From assembly GCF_014189455.1 (NCBI RefSeq), contig NZ_CP050296.1:2042001-2106000 (forward strand): 64,000 nt of DNA, in the 5' to 3' direction. This DNA is from Mesorhizobium huakuii (GTDB lineage: Bacteria > Pseudomonadota > Alphaproteobacteria > Rhizobiales > Rhizobiaceae). The stretch's first letter is position 1; each line of letters starts with the position of its first letter. The notes below the pieces were generated by a model, which was given only the letters and a program-made list of their open reading frames with translations, was not told where the DNA came from and ran no database searches. Below, piece after piece: positions 11,821 through 21,270 of the stretch. A program made the translations under genes and the position numbers.

Positions 11821-11855
11821 CTGCCCGTCGACTCGAAGCATGAGTCGACGGGCAG
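11821..11855 (-). terminator. Hairpin between ugpB and ugpA (partial terminator / mRNA stabiliser)
   Basis: A perfect 14-bp stem (11821-11834 with 11842-11855) closes a 7-nt loop, 17 nt after the ugpB stop. On the minus strand it is followed by TTGTTTCGTG, which is only moderately U-rich. Leaky termination or 3' protection would raise UgpB over the membrane subunits. Confidence 0.7.
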
Positions 11856-11872
11856 CCTGAAAATTCAAGCGA

Positions 11873-13225
11873 TCAGGGCAGGGTCTTGCCCGGATAGGTC
11901 TGCTGGAAGCGGTCGAGGATGGCGTCGCCATTCTTGACCAGCGTGTCGAGGCCTTCCTGGACGCTGACCTTGTTGGCGAAGATCGCCTGCATCTGCGTGC
12001 CGAACTCGGCGCGGATCTGGGTGAAGTTGCCCAGGCGCACACCGCGGGTGATTTCGGTCGGCTCGGAAGCGGTCAGGCTGGCGATGGCGGTTTCACGTCC
12101 CTTGTAGGGCGCCTTGTCGTAGAAGCCGTTGGACTTCATGTAGTCGAAGCCCGACTTGGTCACCGGGATGTAGCCGGTGTTGGTCGACCAGAACAATGCG
12201 GTCTTGGGATCGTGGATGAAGTTGAGGAACGCCGCGGCGCCCTTGTATTCCGCATCCGACTTGCCGGAGAGAACCCAAAGCGAAGCGCCGCCGACGAGCG
12301 AATTCTTGCGCTCGGTGCCGGCATAGACCGGCAGTTCGGCAACATCCCAATTCATGCCTTCCTTATGCGTCTTGCCGACGGTGCCGTGGTCGCCGACCGA
12401 GGTCATGATGACCTGGCAGGTGCCCGAGGCGAAGGCCTGGACCATATCCTGGCCAAGGTCCTTGGATTTGATCTTGATCAGGCCGGCATCATACCATTTC
12501 TTGAGATCGGTGACGTACTGGACGAACTTGGTCTTGTTGACTTCCAGGCGCGCGTCGAGGCCGTCATAGCCGTTGTTCTTGGTGGCGATCGGCTGATTGT
12601 GGATGGCCGAGAACTGCTCCATCAGCTGCCAGCTCTCATTGGCCGAGATGTTGATGGCCATCGGGCATTCATAGCCGGCATCCTTCATCGCCTTGAGGTC
12701 GGCGCCGACATCTTCCCAGGTCTTCGGCGCTTCGGTTTTGCCGATCTTGGCGAAGGCGTCCTTGTTCCAGTACAGCAGCGCGGTCGAGGAATTGAACGGG
12801 AAGGACAGCATTTCGCCCTTCGACGTCGCGTAGTAGCGCGCGATACCGGGGAAATAGTCGGCGTAGTCGATCTTGTAGCCGTTTTCTTCCATCAGCTTGT
12901 CGGCGGGCTTGTAGGCGCCCGACAGCATCATGGTGGCGGTGCCGACATCATAGACCTGGACGACGGCAGGCTGCTTGCCGGCGCGGAAGGCGGCGATCGT
13001 GTTCTGCAGCGTGGCGTCGTAATTGCCCTGGCTGGTGCAGACGACTTCATAGTCGGTCTGCGAGGCGTTGAAGTTCTTGCACAGCGTGTCGACGACGCGG
13101 GCGAGATCGCCCGAAAGGCCGAACCAGAAATCGAATTTTACCGGCTCTGCAAAGGCAGGCATCGCCAGCGCGGTGCTGAGCGCGCCAGCGGCAAGGGCAG
13201 CAAAGCCCCGCTTGATCATGGTCAT
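11873..13225 (-). CDS. ugpB: sn-Glycerol-3-phosphate-binding protein UgpB
   Basis: A 450-residue periplasmic solute-binding protein of family 1. The signal peptide spans about residues 1-28 (MTMIKRGFAALAAGALS up to AFA-EP). The mature start, VKFDFWFGLSGDLARVVD, and internal VQVYDVGTATMMLSG and FPFNSSTALLYWNKDAF are typical UgpB signatures. The ATG at 13225 has GAGGG just upstream and begins the signal peptide; the open frame upstream is not supported. UgpB genes in rhizobia usually respond to phosphate starvation through PhoB, but only a weak half-site is visible upstream. Confidence 0.9.
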   Translation of the reverse strand: MTMIKRGFAALAAGALSTALAMPAFAEPVKFDFWFGLSGDLARVVDTLCKNFNASQTDYEVVCTSQGNYDATLQNTIAAFRAGKQPAVVQVYDVGTATMMLSGAYKPADKLMEENGYKIDYADYFPGIARYYATSKGEMLSFPFNSSTALLYWNKDAFAKIGKTEAPKTWEDVGADLKAMKDAGYECPMAINISANESWQLMEQFSAIHNQPIATKNNGYDGLDARLEVNKTKFVQYVTDLKKWYDAGLIKIKSKDLGQDMVQAFASGTCQVIMTSVGDHGTVGKTHKEGMNWDVAELPVYAGTERKNSLVGGASLWVLSGKSDAEYKGAAAFLNFIHDPKTALFWSTNTGYIPVTKSGFDYMKSNGFYDKAPYKGRETAIASLTASEPTEITRGVRLGNFTQIRAEFGTQMQAIFANKVSVQEGLDTLVKNGDAILDRFQQTYPGKTLP

Positions 13226-13467
13226 GGTTTTCCCTCTTGAGTGGCTGGTGACAAGGGTCTTGCGCAAGTCCTTGCCCGCTCTCTTAGAGAAGGTATGTGA
13301 CAGTTCTGTTGTGGGCCTCCGGCCTTTGCACAGCTGCTCGCTCCTCTCCCTCGGCGGCCTGGCCGGCATCAAAACGTCACACCGGCGTCCTAGGTAGCTA
13401 GGGCGACGGTCTGGGACGTAAGGACCACGATCGGCCGCTATGATTATCCGGCTAAAGGAATGACAAA

Positions 13468-14502
13468 ATGCTGGTGCAACAGCTGACGCATGTGTCCATC
13501 GCCGACAGACAGGCGATGCGCGAGGGCCCGCGCGACAGCGCCACCCATTTGCGCCATGCCGCCGCCATTCCGGCTCTCGGCCAGATCGAAATCGGCGGCA
13601 TGGCATCGCGCGGGAGCGCTGGCGAGAGCCTGAAGGTGGTGACCTGGAACGTCGAGCGGCTCCGTCATGTCGACGCCATCGCGGCAACGCTGGCCGCGCA
13701 GGCTCCCGACATCGTGCTGTTGTCCGAAGTCGACCAGGGCATGGCGCGCTCCGGCAATGGCCATCCGCTGCGCACCCTGGCCGACCGGCTCGGCCATGCC
13801 TTTGCCTATGGCGTCGAGTTCGTCGAACTCGGCGGCGGCAACGAGGCCGAGCGTTCGGTGACCGGCGAGGCGGCCAATGCGGAAGGCTTTCACGGCAATG
13901 CCGTGACCAGTGCCGTCCCGCTGCTCCGTCCTTTCCTGGTGCGCCTCGACGCCGCCGGCGGCTGGTTCCGGCCGGAACGCGGCCAGCCGCGCATCGGCGG
14001 GCGCATGGCGATCGGTGGCCAGGTGCAGATCGCCAACCGCAGGGTGACGGTCGTCTCGGTGCATCTGGAAAATCGTACCGATCCGGCCGGCAGGGCCATC
14101 CAGACGCGCCACCTTCTCGACGCCATCGACAAATATGATCCGGAAGCGCCGGTGCTGCTTGGCGGCGATTTCAACACGCTGACCGCAAGCCATGAGGAAC
14201 GCCATGGCGATCCGGCGGCCTGGCTGGCGCGGGTCGCGGCCGAACCGGGCCGGCTGATCGATGTTGAACGCCACGAGCCGCTGTTTGCGGTCCTCGCCGG
14301 GAGCGGCTTTGATTGGCAGGCCGCCAACAACCTCGACCTGCCCACCCAGCGGCGTGAGGCCGGGACGCCGGTCGGCCGCATCGACTGGTTCTTCACCCGC
14401 GGCCTCCTGGCCAGCGCGCCTGCCGTTATCGCCGCCATATTGCCGGACGGCAGTCCGAGTTCGGATCATGAAGCCCTGGCGGTGACCATTCGCCTGAAAT
14501 AG
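13468..14502 (+). CDS. Endonuclease/exonuclease/phosphatase-family protein
   Basis: A 344-residue protein with the EEP fold. Family residues are visible: VVTWNVERL (metal-binding Asn), VLLSEVDQGMARSGN (catalytic Glu), VVSVHLENRTDP (His), LLGGDFNT (Asp/Asn) and the C-terminal SPSSDHEALAVTI (Asp-His pair). Chemistry should be Mg2+-dependent phosphodiester hydrolysis; the substrate could be nucleic acid or a phospholipid head group. No signal peptide is evident. It is divergent from ugpB, so a role in phosphate scavenging is possible but inferred. Start ATG 13468 follows AAAGGAATGACAAA. Confidence 0.8.
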   Translation: MLVQQLTHVSIADRQAMREGPRDSATHLRHAAAIPALGQIEIGGMASRGSAGESLKVVTWNVERLRHVDAIAATLAAQAPDIVLLSEVDQGMARSGNGHPLRTLADRLGHAFAYGVEFVELGGGNEAERSVTGEAANAEGFHGNAVTSAVPLLRPFLVRLDAAGGWFRPERGQPRIGGRMAIGGQVQIANRRVTVVSVHLENRTDPAGRAIQTRHLLDAIDKYDPEAPVLLGGDFNTLTASHEERHGDPAAWLARVAAEPGRLIDVERHEPLFAVLAGSGFDWQAANNLDLPTQRREAGTPVGRIDWFFTRGLLASAPAVIAAILPDGSPSSDHEALAVTIRLK

Positions 14503-14655
14503 CCGGCTTCAGCCCCCAAAAAGCCTGTCGTCCCCGCAGCCATATTGCGCCGGGAAAGCACGCTATGGTTGCAGCCGACTTCATCGATCCTTCAACAGCC
14601 AAGCATTATTCAGTCATATTTCGTTTTTTATTTCCGATGGGCTTGGGGAAATAAG

Positions 14656-17106
14656 ATGTTGACTGTCTACAATTGCATCGTGAACCAGCACGATCTGAGA
14701 CTGGTCGCACTTGCCGCGCTGATCTGCGGGATTTCCTGTTTCTCTGCTGTCAGCCTGCTTCGCCACATCAGCCGCTCTACAGACCGGAATCGGCTGGCCT
14801 GGCTGATGATCGCGGCCACTTCCACCGGCTTCGGCATCTGGGCAACGCATTTCATCGCCATGCTTGCGTTCACGCCGGGCATACCCAGTGCCTATGATCC
14901 GTGGCTCTCCGTGCTCTCGCTCGCTGCCTCGGTCGCGCTGACGGCGGCCGGCATGTGGATCGCCACCTTGCGGGACGAGTTCGAGTATCGTCTCGTCGGC
15001 GGCGCCGTTCTGGGCGGCGGTATCGCGGCCATGCACTATATCGGCATGGCGGCATTCGAGGTCCAGGGCCGGATCGAATGGAACCTGTTGCTTGTCGCCG
15101 TTTCCTTGCTGGCGGGCGTAACGCTTGCGGCGCTGGCGCTGCATGTCGTTCTGCGCCGTCCCTCCTTGGCAGCAACATCCGTCGGCGCGGTGCTGCTGAC
15201 GCTGGCGATCTGCACCTTGCATTTCATCGCCATGGGGGCCGTCTCCATCTTTCCCGATTCCTCGATCGTTATATCCGAATACACGATCGAGCCGACCTCA
15301 CAGGCTTTCGCGGCGGCCGCCGCCACGCTGGTGATCCTGGTGCTGTCGGCATCGGCGCTGTGGATCGATTTGCGCTTCCGTCGCCAAAAACTCGAGGTCG
15401 ACCGCATGCACGGCCTGGCCAATGCCGCCGTGGAGGGCCTGATTGTCTGTGACCGCGACCGCATCGTCAGCGCCAATGACAGCATGGGCAAGCTGACCGG
15501 CACGCTGGCCGCGACGTTGAACGGCATGGAGCTGGGCGAGATCTTCGACGAACGCACCGCAAGCGAAGCGGCGAGCGTTGAAGGCCAGCCGTGGGAGGCG
15601 GAGTTGAGGAACCGCGACGGAACGCGAATTCCCGTCGAACTGATCGCCCGAAGCATCGACTATTGCGGCAAGCCCCACAACGTCATCGCCGTCCGCGACA
15701 TCCGCGAACGCAAGAAGGCGGAAGAGGAGATCCTTCGCCTCGCCCATTTCGACCCGCTGACAGGACTTGCCAACCGCCGCTCCTTTTCCAGCCGTCTCGA
15801 CGCGGAAATCGCATCGATGAACCGGAACGCCAATGCCGACAAGGGCGCCAAACCCCGGCATCTCGCGCTCCTTTTGTTCGACCTCGACCGTTTCAAGGAG
15901 GTGAACGACCTTTACGGGCATGGCGCCGGCGATGCGATGCTGCAGAAGGTGGCGACCTGCGCTGCCGGCGTTCTGCGCCACGGCCAGATGCTTGCGCGCC
16001 TCGGCGGCGACGAATTCGCCATCATTGCCCCCAACCTGCCCGACCCGCAGGCAGCGGGCCGCATCGCGGGGGCGCTGCTCGCCGCCATGCGCGAGGAGAA
16101 CCGGGCCGCGGCTGGCGGCGGGCTGGTCTCGGCCAGCATCGGCATCGCGGTCTATCCGCTCGATGCCGAGGACCAGACCAGCCTGATCAGCCACGCCGAC
16201 ACGGCGCTCTACCGCGCCAAGACCGAAGGCCGGGACACGTATCGCTATTTCGAGACGTCGATGGGCGCCGAAGCCCGCGACAAGCGCATTATGGAGCACG
16301 AATTGCGCCAGGCCGTCGTGCGCGGCGAATTCTACCTTGTCTACCAGCCGCAGAAGGAGATCAGCAGCGGCAAGATGGTTGGCTTCGAAGCCCTGATCCG
16401 CTGGCGCCATCCCGAACGCGGCGACGTCTCCCCGGCAATATTCATCCCGGTGGCCGAAGACAGCGGCGCCATCGGGCAGATCGGCGACTGGGTGCTCGAC
16501 GCCGCCTGTGAGGAAGCCGCCCGCTGGGAAAATCCGCTGACGGTCGCCGTCAACGTCTCCGCGGTCCAGCTTCACAATCCCAATTTCAGCCGCAAGGTCC
16601 ACGAGACCTTGCTAAGAACAGGTCTTGCCCCGACAAGGCTGGAACTCGAGATCACCGAAACCGCGCTGGTGAAGGACATGCCGCGTGCGCTGGCAACCCT
16701 GCGGCAGGTCAAGTCGCTTGGCGTGCGGGTGGCCATGGACGATTTTGGAACCGGCTATTCCTCGCTCTCCAACCTGCGCGCCTTCCCCTTCGACAAGATC
16801 AAGATCGACTCCTCCTTCATCAAGGCGGTCGACACCAACGGCCAGGTCGCCGCGATCGTGCGCGCCGTGCTGGGCCTGGGGCGCGGCCTTGGCCTGCCGG
16901 TTCTTGCCGAAGGCGTCGAGACGCTTGGAGAGCTGAAGTTCCTGGATGCGGAAGCTTGTGAGATCGGCCAGGGCTACTATCTCGGCAAGCCGGCGCCGAT
17001 CGAGGCGTTCGACGACCTGACCGGCAACGGCAAGCGCACTCCGGCGCGCGTCGACCGTCGGGATGGCAGCCTCGTATTGCTCAAGCCAAGCGTGCGCTCA
17101 GCCTGA
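14656..17106 (+). CDS. MHYT-PAS-GGDEF-EAL cyclic-di-GMP signalling protein
   Basis: An 816-residue membrane protein. The N-terminal MHYT sensor (about residues 10-230) has seven hydrophobic helices with three repeats of the motif: ATHFIAM near 63-69, MHYIGM near 127 and LHFIAM near 195. The His/Met pairs are proposed to bind copper and sense O2, CO or NO. A PAS domain (about 255-365) is followed by GGDEF (RLGGDEFAII intact, I-site degenerate as RHGQ) and EAL. The EAL domain keeps EALIRW, NVSAVQL, EITETALV, DDFGTGYSSL, IKIDSSF and AEGVET, so phosphodiesterase activity is likely. ATG 14656 has GGGGAAATAAG upstream and is preferred over an earlier in-frame ATG. Confidence 0.9.
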   Translation: MLTVYNCIVNQHDLRLVALAALICGISCFSAVSLLRHISRSTDRNRLAWLMIAATSTGFGIWATHFIAMLAFTPGIPSAYDPWLSVLSLAASVALTAAGMWIATLRDEFEYRLVGGAVLGGGIAAMHYIGMAAFEVQGRIEWNLLLVAVSLLAGVTLAALALHVVLRRPSLAATSVGAVLLTLAICTLHFIAMGAVSIFPDSSIVISEYTIEPTSQAFAAAAATLVILVLSASALWIDLRFRRQKLEVDRMHGLANAAVEGLIVCDRDRIVSANDSMGKLTGTLAATLNGMELGEIFDERTASEAASVEGQPWEAELRNRDGTRIPVELIARSIDYCGKPHNVIAVRDIRERKKAEEEILRLAHFDPLTGLANRRSFSSRLDAEIASMNRNANADKGAKPRHLALLLFDLDRFKEVNDLYGHGAGDAMLQKVATCAAGVLRHGQMLARLGGDEFAIIAPNLPDPQAAGRIAGALLAAMREENRAAAGGGLVSASIGIAVYPLDAEDQTSLISHADTALYRAKTEGRDTYRYFETSMGAEARDKRIMEHELRQAVVRGEFYLVYQPQKEISSGKMVGFEALIRWRHPERGDVSPAIFIPVAEDSGAIGQIGDWVLDAACEEAARWENPLTVAVNVSAVQLHNPNFSRKVHETLLRTGLAPTRLELEITETALVKDMPRALATLRQVKSLGVRVAMDDFGTGYSSLSNLRAFPFDKIKIDSSFIKAVDTNGQVAAIVRAVLGLGRGLGLPVLAEGVETLGELKFLDAEACEIGQGYYLGKPAPIEAFDDLTGNGKRTPARVDRRDGSLVLLKPSVRSA

Positions 17107-17114
17107 TGTCAGCA

Positions 17115-17140
17115 GCCCAATACCGAATTCGGTTTTGGGC
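17115..17140. terminator. Symmetric hairpin between convergent genes
   Basis: GCCCAA (17115-17120) and ACCG (17122-17125) pair with CGGT (17130-17133) and TTGGGC (17135-17140) around AATT, with one T-T mismatch. It lies between the convergent c-di-GMP gene and tlpA. No long U-tract follows on either side, so termination is likely but unproven. Confidence 0.45.
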
Positions 17141-17168
17141 GACAGGCTGCCGAATACAGGCATGAGGT

Positions 17169-17849
17169 TCACGAACCGAGTGCCGTCTCGACCAGCCGCC
17201 TGGCGTCAGGCCCCGACCATTCGGCCGGGCCGTTCATATGCGCGATCAGGCAGCCTTCGCCGTCGATCAGCATGGTGACGGGAAGGCCGAGCGCCAGGCC
17301 GCGCGCCTTGAGGTCGTTGAACAGCGCCACCGTCGAATCCCGGTAGTAGCCGAGCGCCTTGACGCCTGTGTCCTTGAGAAACTTCTTCGGCTTCACATCG
17401 TCGCCGGCGTCGACATTGACGGCAACGACCTGAAAGGTATCGCTGCCTTTCTCCTTCTGCAGCGCATCGAGCGCCGGCATTTCGGCACGGCACGGCGCGC
17501 ACCATGTCGCCCAGAGGTTGAGCAGCACCGTCTTGCCGGCATGGTCGGCGATCGTCATCGGCTTGCCGTCCGGACCATTAAAGGCAAGGCTCTTCATCGA
17601 CTGCGGCGGATCGGCGGGCAAAAGCGCAGCGACCTCGCCGGTGGCAGCGGCCGCGATCTTCTTGGCGCGGTCGCTCTTGGCGGCGCAGGCGACATCGTCC
17701 TTGCTGTCGCCGACCGCCACCTGGGCCGGTGCATTGTTGCCAGACCGGCTCTCGCTGACATATACCGCGACCGCGCCGGCCAGCGCTCCCGCCACCAGGG
17801 CGGCGAGGATCAGGCGCGGGGCCGGGAAAAATCTGTTTCCGTCTGCCAT
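17169..17849 (-). CDS. tlpA: TlpA-family thiol:disulfide interchange protein
   Basis: A 226-residue membrane-anchored periplasmic thioredoxin-like protein. A single N-terminal helix (about residues 10-30) anchors it, and the thioredoxin fold carries [13 protein letters not shown] with a redox CxxC. The cis-Pro region [12 protein letters not shown] is present. In rhizobia TlpA reduces partners in cytochrome aa3 biogenesis (ScoI, CoxB), so a role in oxidase assembly is inferred. The start ATG at 17849 matches the family start [12 protein letters not shown]; an extension of 47 residues would overlap argH. It is divergent from argH with a 37-nt gap. Confidence 0.88.
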   Translation of the reverse strand: MADGNRFFPAPRLILAALVAGALAGAVAVYVSESRSGNNAPAQVAVGDSKDDVACAAKSDRAKKIAAAATGEVAALLPADPPQSMKSLAFNGPDGKPMTIADHAGKTVLLNLWATWCAPCRAEMPALDALQKEKGSDTFQVVAVNVDAGDDVKPKKFLKDTGVKALGYYRDSTVALFNDLKARGLALGLPVTMLIDGEGCLIAHMNGPAEWSGPDARRLVETALGS

Positions 17850-17886
17850 TTTCTCAAAACTGCTCCGAAGCACGGGTTTTATAGCG

Positions 17887-19287
17887 ATGAGCGACAAGAA
17901 GACCAGCAACCAGATGTGGGGCGGACGATTTGCCTCGGGTCCGGCCGCGATCATGGAAGCGATCAACGCGTCGATCTCGTTCGACCGCAAACTCTACGCG
18001 CAGGACATACGCGGCTCGATCGCCCATAGCGAGATGCTGGCGCAAACGGGCATTATTTCGGCGGCCGATCAAGAAAAAATCGCTCACGGCCTGAACACGA
18101 TCCTGAAAGAGATCGAGGCCGGCAGCTTCGAGTTTTCGACCAGGCTTGAAGACATCCACATGAATGTCGAGGCCCGCCTCGCCGACCTGATCGGCCCGGC
18201 GGCCGGCCGCCTGCACACCGCGCGTTCGCGCAACGATCAAGTGGCGGTCGATCTGCGGCTCTGGGTCAAGGACGAGTGCTTCCGCGTCGCCGAGGCGCTG
18301 AAGGGGCTCATCACAGCACTGCTGGAGCGGGCCGAGGAGCACGCGGCAACGGTGATGCCGGGCTTTACCCATATGCAGGCGGCGCAGCCGGTGACCTTCG
18401 GCCACCACTGCATGGCCTATGTCGAGATGTTTTCGCGCGACCTGTCGCGCGTGCGCGACGCGATCGAGCGCATGGACGAGAGCCCGCTGGGTGCGGCCGC
18501 GCTTGCCGGCACCAGCTTCCCGATCGACCGCCACCAGACCGCCAAGGCGCTCGGCTTCCGCGAGCCGATGCGCAATTCGCTGGACAGCGTTTCCGACCGC
18601 GATTTCGCGCTGGAGTTCCTCGCCATGGCGGCGATCTGCGGCACGCATCTGTCGCGTCTGGCGGAAGAGATCATCATCTGGTCGACGCCGCAATTCGGCT
18701 TCATCAGGCTGTCGGACTCGTTTTCCACCGGCTCCTCGATCATGCCGCAGAAGAAGAACCCGGACGCCGCCGAACTGGTGCGCGGCAAGACCGGCCGCGT
18801 CAACGGCCATCTGGTCGGCCTGCTGACGGTGATGAAGGGCATGCCTTTGACCTATGGCAAGGACATGCAGGAAGACAAGGAATCGGTCTTCGACGCCGCC
18901 GAGACGCTCGACCTGATGCTGGCGGCGATGACCGGCATGGTCTCGGACATGACGGTCAACGCGGCCGCGATGAAGAAGGCCGCCGGTTCCGGCCACGCGA
19001 CCGCGACCGACCTCGCCGACTGGCTGGTGCGCACGCTCGGCCTGCCCTTCCGCGAGGCGCATCATGTCACCGGCCGCGCCGTGGCGCTGGCCGAGGAGAA
19101 GAAGGTGAGCCTGGAAAAGCTTTCGCTGGAGGACCTGCAGTCGATCAACCCCGGCATCACATCGGATATTTTCTCGGTGCTGGCAGTGCAGAACTCGGTC
19201 AAGAGCCGCACCAGTTTCGGCGGCACCGCGCCGTCGGAAGTGAGGAAGCAGATTCGCTACTGGAAAAAGCGACTGGCGAAAGGCTGA
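17887..19287 (+). CDS. argH: Argininosuccinate lyase
   Basis: A 466-residue cytosolic enzyme that splits argininosuccinate into arginine and fumarate, the last step of arginine synthesis. The family signature [20 protein letters not shown] is present with the catalytic Ser. The N-terminus [20 protein letters not shown] and the [17 protein letters not shown] motif are canonical. Length is normal. ATG 17887 is chosen because the upstream open frame overlaps divergent tlpA and lacks homology. It is followed by a small lipoprotein gene and lysA, an arrangement seen in many rhizobia. Confidence 0.96.
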   Translation: MSDKKTSNQMWGGRFASGPAAIMEAINASISFDRKLYAQDIRGSIAHSEMLAQTGIISAADQEKIAHGLNTILKEIEAGSFEFSTRLEDIHMNVEARLADLIGPAAGRLHTARSRNDQVAVDLRLWVKDECFRVAEALKGLITALLERAEEHAATVMPGFTHMQAAQPVTFGHHCMAYVEMFSRDLSRVRDAIERMDESPLGAAALAGTSFPIDRHQTAKALGFREPMRNSLDSVSDRDFALEFLAMAAICGTHLSRLAEEIIIWSTPQFGFIRLSDSFSTGSSIMPQKKNPDAAELVRGKTGRVNGHLVGLLTVMKGMPLTYGKDMQEDKESVFDAAETLDLMLAAMTGMVSDMTVNAAAMKKAAGSGHATATDLADWLVRTLGLPFREAHHVTGRAVALAEEKKVSLEKLSLEDLQSINPGITSDIFSVLAVQNSVKSRTSFGGTAPSEVRKQIRYWKKRLAKG

Positions 19288-19358
19288 GCCAGGGGTGCAA
19301 TACGCCGAGAACTCGGCTAAAAGCGGCGGCTGACAAAACGTTTCGGACGGATGGATCG

Positions 19359-19565
19359 ATGACCGGAAGCAGGATTTTGGTGACGCTGACGCTGCTGGTG
19401 GCGATGGCCGCCGTGACCGCCTGCGGCCGCAAGGCCGGTCTCGACACGCCCTATGAAGCCGCCGAACAGGCGCGCAAGGATGCCGAGAGGGCCAAGCAGC
19501 CGCTGCCGCCGGAGCCGGAAAAACCGGTCAAGGACAAGAAGTTCATCCTCGACCCGCTGATCTAG
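19359..19565 (+). CDS. Small lipoprotein of the LptM/YifL type
   Basis: A 68-residue protein. The signal peptide ends in a lipobox-like AVTAC-GRK, with Cys near residue 21 as the lipidated residue. The GRKAGLDTPYE motif after the Cys resembles the CG(L/R)KGPL-type start of LptM, which assists LPS transport by LptD in enterobacteria. The rest is Lys/Glu/Pro-rich and ends KFILDPLI. The argH-lipoprotein-lysA order is conserved in alphaproteobacteria and supports a real gene, although it is very short. ATG 19359 is the only sensible start. Confidence 0.82.
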   Translation: MTGSRILVTLTLLVAMAAVTACGRKAGLDTPYEAAEQARKDAERAKQPLPPEPEKPVKDKKFILDPLI

Positions 19566-19628
19566 AACCGATCAGACCGGGTTATCTGAACCCGATCTCA
19601 TCGTGCTCCAACTTCCGGAACCACTCTC

Positions 19629-20897
19629 GTGAACCATTTCGACTACCGCGACGGCGTGCTGCATGCCGAGGACGTGGCAATCCCCGATATCGCCGCTCAG
19701 GTCGGCACGCCGTTCTACTGCTACTCGACCGCCACGCTGACCAGGCACTACCGGGTGTTCGCCCAGGCCTTTGCCGGCCTCGACACGCTGGTCTGCTACG
19801 CCATGAAGGCCAATTCCAACCAGGCCGTGCTGCGCACCCTGGCCAAGCTCGGCGCCGGCGCCGACGTGGTCTCGGAAGGCGAGTTGCGCCGGGCGCTGGC
19901 CGCCGGCGTCCCGGCCGGCAAGATACTGTTCTCGGGCGTCGGCAAGACCGCGCGCGAAATGGACTTTGCGCTGGAAGCCGGCATCCTGTGCTTCAACGTC
20001 GAATCCGAGCCGGAGCTTGAGCTGCTTTCGGCCCGCGCCGTGGCTCTCGGCAAGGTGGCGCCGATCTCGCTGCGCATCAATCCCGATGTCGACGCCAAGA
20101 CCCACAAGAAGATCTCGACCGGCAAGGCCGAGAACAAGTTCGGTATTGCGTGGCAGCGGGCGCGGCAGGTCTATGCCCGGGCGGCGACGCTTCCGGGCAT
20201 CAAGATCACCGGCATCGATACCCATATCGGCAGCCAGATCACCGAGTTGCAGCCCTTCGACGACGCCTTCGCCCTGCTGGTCGATCTGGTCGGTGCGCTG
20301 CGCGCCGATGGCCATGCCATCGACCATGTCGATCTCGGCGGTGGCCTCGGCATCCCCTACCGCGTCGACAACAACCCGCCGCCTTTGCCCGATGCCTATG
20401 CCCAGATCGTCAGGAAGCATGTCACCAAGCTCGGGTTGAAGGTGATGTTCGAGCCGGGCCGGCTGATCGTTGGCAATGCCGGTATCCTCGTCTCCGAAGT
20501 GATCTTCGTGAAGGAAGGCGACGCCAAGAATTTCCTCGTCGTCGACGCCGCCATGAACGATTTGATCCGGCCGACGCTCTACGATGCCTTCCACGATATC
20601 AGGCCGGTCGTGCAGCCGCCGGCCGACACGCCGCGCATGATGGTCGACGTGGTCGGCCAGGTCTGCGAGACCGGTGACTATCTCGGCCTCGATCGTGACT
20701 TGCCCAGGCTGAAGGCCGGCGATCTCGTGGCCGTTTCCACTGCCGGTGCCTATGGCGCGGTGCAGGCCGGCACCTACAACACCCGCCTGCTGGTGCCCGA
20801 GGTTCTGGTCGACGGCGACCGTTTCCATGTCGTGCGCCCGCGCCTGACCTATGACGATTTGATCGGGCTGGATTCGGTGCCCGACTGGCTGGCATAG
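19629..20897 (+). CDS. lysA: Diaminopimelate decarboxylase
   Basis: A 422-residue PLP enzyme of fold III that converts meso-diaminopimelate to lysine. Visible motifs are YAMKANSNQAVLRTLAKLG (Schiff-base Lys near residue 59), GADVVSEGELRRAL, HIGSQITEL, GGGLGIPY, EPGRLIVGNAG and the C-terminal AGAYG motif with its substrate-binding Tyr. Length is typical. The start is GTG at 19629, giving the usual MNHFDYRDGVLHAEDV N-terminus. It is transcribed together with argH and the lipoprotein gene or just behind them. Confidence 0.95.
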   Translation: MNHFDYRDGVLHAEDVAIPDIAAQVGTPFYCYSTATLTRHYRVFAQAFAGLDTLVCYAMKANSNQAVLRTLAKLGAGADVVSEGELRRALAAGVPAGKILFSGVGKTAREMDFALEAGILCFNVESEPELELLSARAVALGKVAPISLRINPDVDAKTHKKISTGKAENKFGIAWQRARQVYARAATLPGIKITGIDTHIGSQITELQPFDDAFALLVDLVGALRADGHAIDHVDLGGGLGIPYRVDNNPPPLPDAYAQIVRKHVTKLGLKVMFEPGRLIVGNAGILVSEVIFVKEGDAKNFLVVDAAMNDLIRPTLYDAFHDIRPVVQPPADTPRMMVDVVGQVCETGDYLGLDRDLPRLKAGDLVAVSTAGAYGAVQAGTYNTRLLVPEVLVDGDRFHVVRPRLTYDDLIGLDSVPDWLA

Positions 20898-20917
20898 AAG
20901 CCGTCTCGCCGGCGGCG

Positions 20918-21220
20918 CTACAGCCGGTTCTGGATGAGCACTCTGGTGTCGGCGATCCTGTCTTCGTCGCGGCGGTAGAACGTCCATTGCTTGATGCGCT
21001 TGGGCCGCAGCAGGCCGGCCTGGGTGAGCACGCGCATATGCTCGGAGAGCGTCGCCTGCGTGATGCCGAGCTTCTCGGCGATCAGCAGCGCGCAAACGCC
21101 GTCCTCGACCAGATCGCCGTCGGCCTGGGCTGGGAAATGCGCACGCGGATCCTTGAGCCAGTCGAGGATCTGCAGCCTGCGTTCGTTGGCGATCGCCTTG
21201 AAGACATCAACCTCTTGCAT
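20918..21220 (-). CDS. ArsR-family winged-helix regulator
   Basis: A 100-residue DNA-binding protein. It begins MQEVDVFKAIANERRLQILDWL, the usual dimerising helix of ArsR/SmtB proteins. The recognition helix lies in LGITQATLSEHMRVLTQAGL, and a wing follows in RIKQWTFYRRDEDRI. A Cys is present (GVCALLIAEKLG), but no clear paired metal-binding Cys/His set is seen. It is divergent from the threonine-dehydratase-like gene across 50 nt and may regulate it. The intergenic space holds a direct AGTAA-TT-AGTAA repeat on the minus strand. Confidence 0.85.
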   Translation of the reverse strand: MQEVDVFKAIANERRLQILDWLKDPRAHFPAQADGDLVEDGVCALLIAEKLGITQATLSEHMRVLTQAGLLRPKRIKQWTFYRRDEDRIADTRVLIQNRL

Positions 21221-21270
21221 TTAGCCATTTTGCCAAGTTACTAATTACTGTCAATCCCGAGGAGATCGCC

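Noticed and set aside
13291..13310. A PhoB box upstream of ugpB
   Set aside because: Only one 7-mer (CTGTCAC on the minus strand) matches. The partner repeat four bases away matches at just two of seven positions, so Pho control remains an expectation from the family, not a site seen here.
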